Below are positions 62,930-64,000 of a DNA stretch of 64,000 bases, in pieces. The stretch is from NCBI RefSeq assembly GCF_037935975.1, contig NZ_CP149817.1:1612001-1676000 (forward strand), in the 5' to 3' direction. The DNA comes from Teredinibacter turnerae. Its GTDB lineage: Bacteria > Pseudomonadota > Gammaproteobacteria > Pseudomonadales > Cellvibrionaceae. Position 1 is the first letter of the stretch. Each line of letters begins with the position of its first letter. Under the pieces are notes generated by a model. It saw only the letters and a program-made list of their open reading frames with translations. It ran no database searches and was not told where the DNA came from. The position numbers and the translations under genes were made by a program.

Positions 62930-64000
62930 ATGAATCGTGCGTTTGCTTCACTGTATTTACTGATTGTGTTCTCTATCGTCGGGCTCGGGTGGGGGGCGGA
63001 CAAATTATGGCAGGTTTACCATTCTGAACCAGAGGTAAATCGCTACGTTGAAAGCCTGTTTCTCGCCATTGAGCTCGCACTGGATAATGTCGAGAGCGCG
63101 CAGGATGAGCTCGCAACAGAAAAATTAAGCGCGCAGTTGCAGCTGGACCTGGAACTGTACGATGTGTCCGAATTCGCCGACACCGGGCTCGGCCAACGCA
63201 TCTTGTCAGGGGATGTGGTGACCATCAGCGAGGACTCGCATACGCTCATAAGCTACAAGCGCATACCTAAGCTCAATAAAATCATCAGTCTTAATCATTC
63301 GCCGGACGGCTCCCAAGGTAATTATTTTTACCAGGCGTTGCTGGTCTTCTTTTACCTGAGTATTGCGCTGATCGTCTATTTCTGGGTATGGCCTCTTTCG
63401 CGTGATCTTAAAGTCCTCGAGCAGCAAACCCGCACATTAGGCAAAGACGGCGTTCCGCTACCCGTGAACATTGGCCCTCGTTCCGCGATCTACATATTGG
63501 CGCAGTCGTTTAACCGGATGTCTGAGCGGATCCGCGAACTGGTGAGCACCCATAAAGAAATGACCTATGCGGTTTCTCACGAATTGCGTACTCCCCTGGC
63601 GCGAATGAAATTCGCGCTGGAAATGGCCGCCGACATTGAAGATCGCCAGCTGCAGGCGCGCAAACTGGGTAGCGTGCGTGAAGATGTTGCCGAGATGGAA
63701 GGTTTGATCAATGAGCTGCTCACCTACGCCGGGTTTGAACAGGGGGTGAGCAAGCTGAATTTACAGCCAGGCGATCTGGGTGCATTGGTGCGCGAACTGA
63801 TCAAAAACAGTCGCAGCGAAATGGTGAGCCTTAAGTACCGCGTCATTGACCGAATTGCCGACCAGAAGGTTCACTGCGAATGGTATTTGATGGAGCGGGC
63901 GATTCACAACATTCTGCAAAATGCGCAACGTTACGCGAGTAATCAAATCATGGTCACCCTCGAGATTGACCAGACTCATTACACAGTGGCTGTGGAAGAC
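62930..64000 (+). CDS. Sensor histidine kinase, cut by window end
   Basis: The open frame from ATG 62930 runs to the end of the window (357 codons, no stop). It has an N-terminal membrane helix (about 4-22), a periplasmic region, a second helix (about 138-160), a HAMP-like segment and an H-box (YAVSHELRTPLARMKFALEMA, about 215-235) and the start of the ATPase region (QNAQRYASN). It pairs with the OmpR-type regulator just upstream and probably controls the MipA-DUF3019 genes. Confidence 0.93.
   Translation, partial: MNRAFASLYLLIVFSIVGLGWGADKLWQVYHSEPEVNRYVESLFLAIELALDNVESAQDELATEKLSAQLQLDLELYDVSEFADTGLGQRILSGDVVTISEDSHTLISYKRIPKLNKIISLNHSPDGSQGNYFYQALLVFFYLSIALIVYFWVWPLSRDLKVLEQQTRTLGKDGVPLPVNIGPRSAIYILAQSFNRMSERIRELVSTHKEMTYAVSHELRTPLARMKFALEMAADIEDRQLQARKLGSVREDVAEMEGLINELLTYAGFEQGVSKLNLQPGDLGALVRELIKNSRSEMVSLKYRVIDRIADQKVHCEWYLMERAIHNILQNAQRYASNQIMVTLEIDQTHYTVAVED

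Overview
The window comes from a gammaproteobacterium, most likely a marine or wood-associated polysaccharide degrader of the Cellvibrionaceae (Saccharophagus/Teredinibacter-like). Two things suggest this: a typical gammaproteobacterial nusA-infB-pnp locus, and a secreted GH16 enzyme with poly-serine linkers joining CBM10 and CBM5/12-type modules, accompanied by GH52 and GH3 enzymes. The genus is an inference.

Layout. (1) 1-1480: housekeeping tpiA, secG and tRNA-Leu(GAG), closed by a terminator. (2) 1480-8643: hairpin-rich intergenic DNA, a secreted serine hydrolase, the modular GH16 enzyme, a membrane-anchored AraC regulator and a GH52 beta-xylosidase. (3) 8729-29578: a large isoprenoid/hopanoid locus. 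A leftward run of eleven tightly packed genes encodes squalene synthase, HpnG, HpnA, all mevalonate enzymes from HMG-CoA synthase to diphosphomevalonate decarboxylase, IPP isomerase, HpnH and farnesyl diphosphate synthase. Divergent to it is squalene-hopene cyclase. Next come a YkoP-like protein, HpnK, and a second leftward operon with a VTT membrane protein, HpnI, a lipoprotein, an HpnN-like MMPL exporter and a LolA-like carrier. An adenine deaminase gene follows. (4) 31378-36788: a TonB2-type energy transduction operon (DUF3450, TtpC, ExbB, ExbD, TonB, TPR protein) and a DUF2799 lipoprotein. (5) 36789-39616: a structured inverted-repeat element, a periplasmic binding-protein-like gene and a diguanylate cyclase. 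(6) 39900-49806: initiator tRNA and rimP-nusA-infB-rbfA-truB-rpsO-pnp. (7) 49882-64000: MipA/OmpV protein, glutaredoxin, GH3 enzyme, histidine kinase with REC-DUF3369-GGDEF-EAL regulator, 5-oxoprolinase pxpABC, dtd, and a second MipA/OmpV protein with DUF3019, an OmpR-type regulator and a histidine kinase cut by the window end.

How the genes fit together. Mevalonate enzymes would make IPP/DMAPP, the prenyltransferase FPP, the squalene synthase squalene, and Shc the hopene skeleton. HpnH, HpnG and HpnA would build and process the C5 side chain, HpnI and HpnK would add and deacetylate a GlcNAc head group, and the MMPL/LolA-like/lipoprotein set would carry the product to the outer membrane. So almost the whole route from acetyl-CoA units to an exported glucosaminyl-bacteriohopanepolyol appears to be encoded in about 21 kb. 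This lies inside a roughly 38 kb stretch separating tpiA-secG-leuU from metY-rimP-nusA, segments that are neighbours in many gammaproteobacteria.
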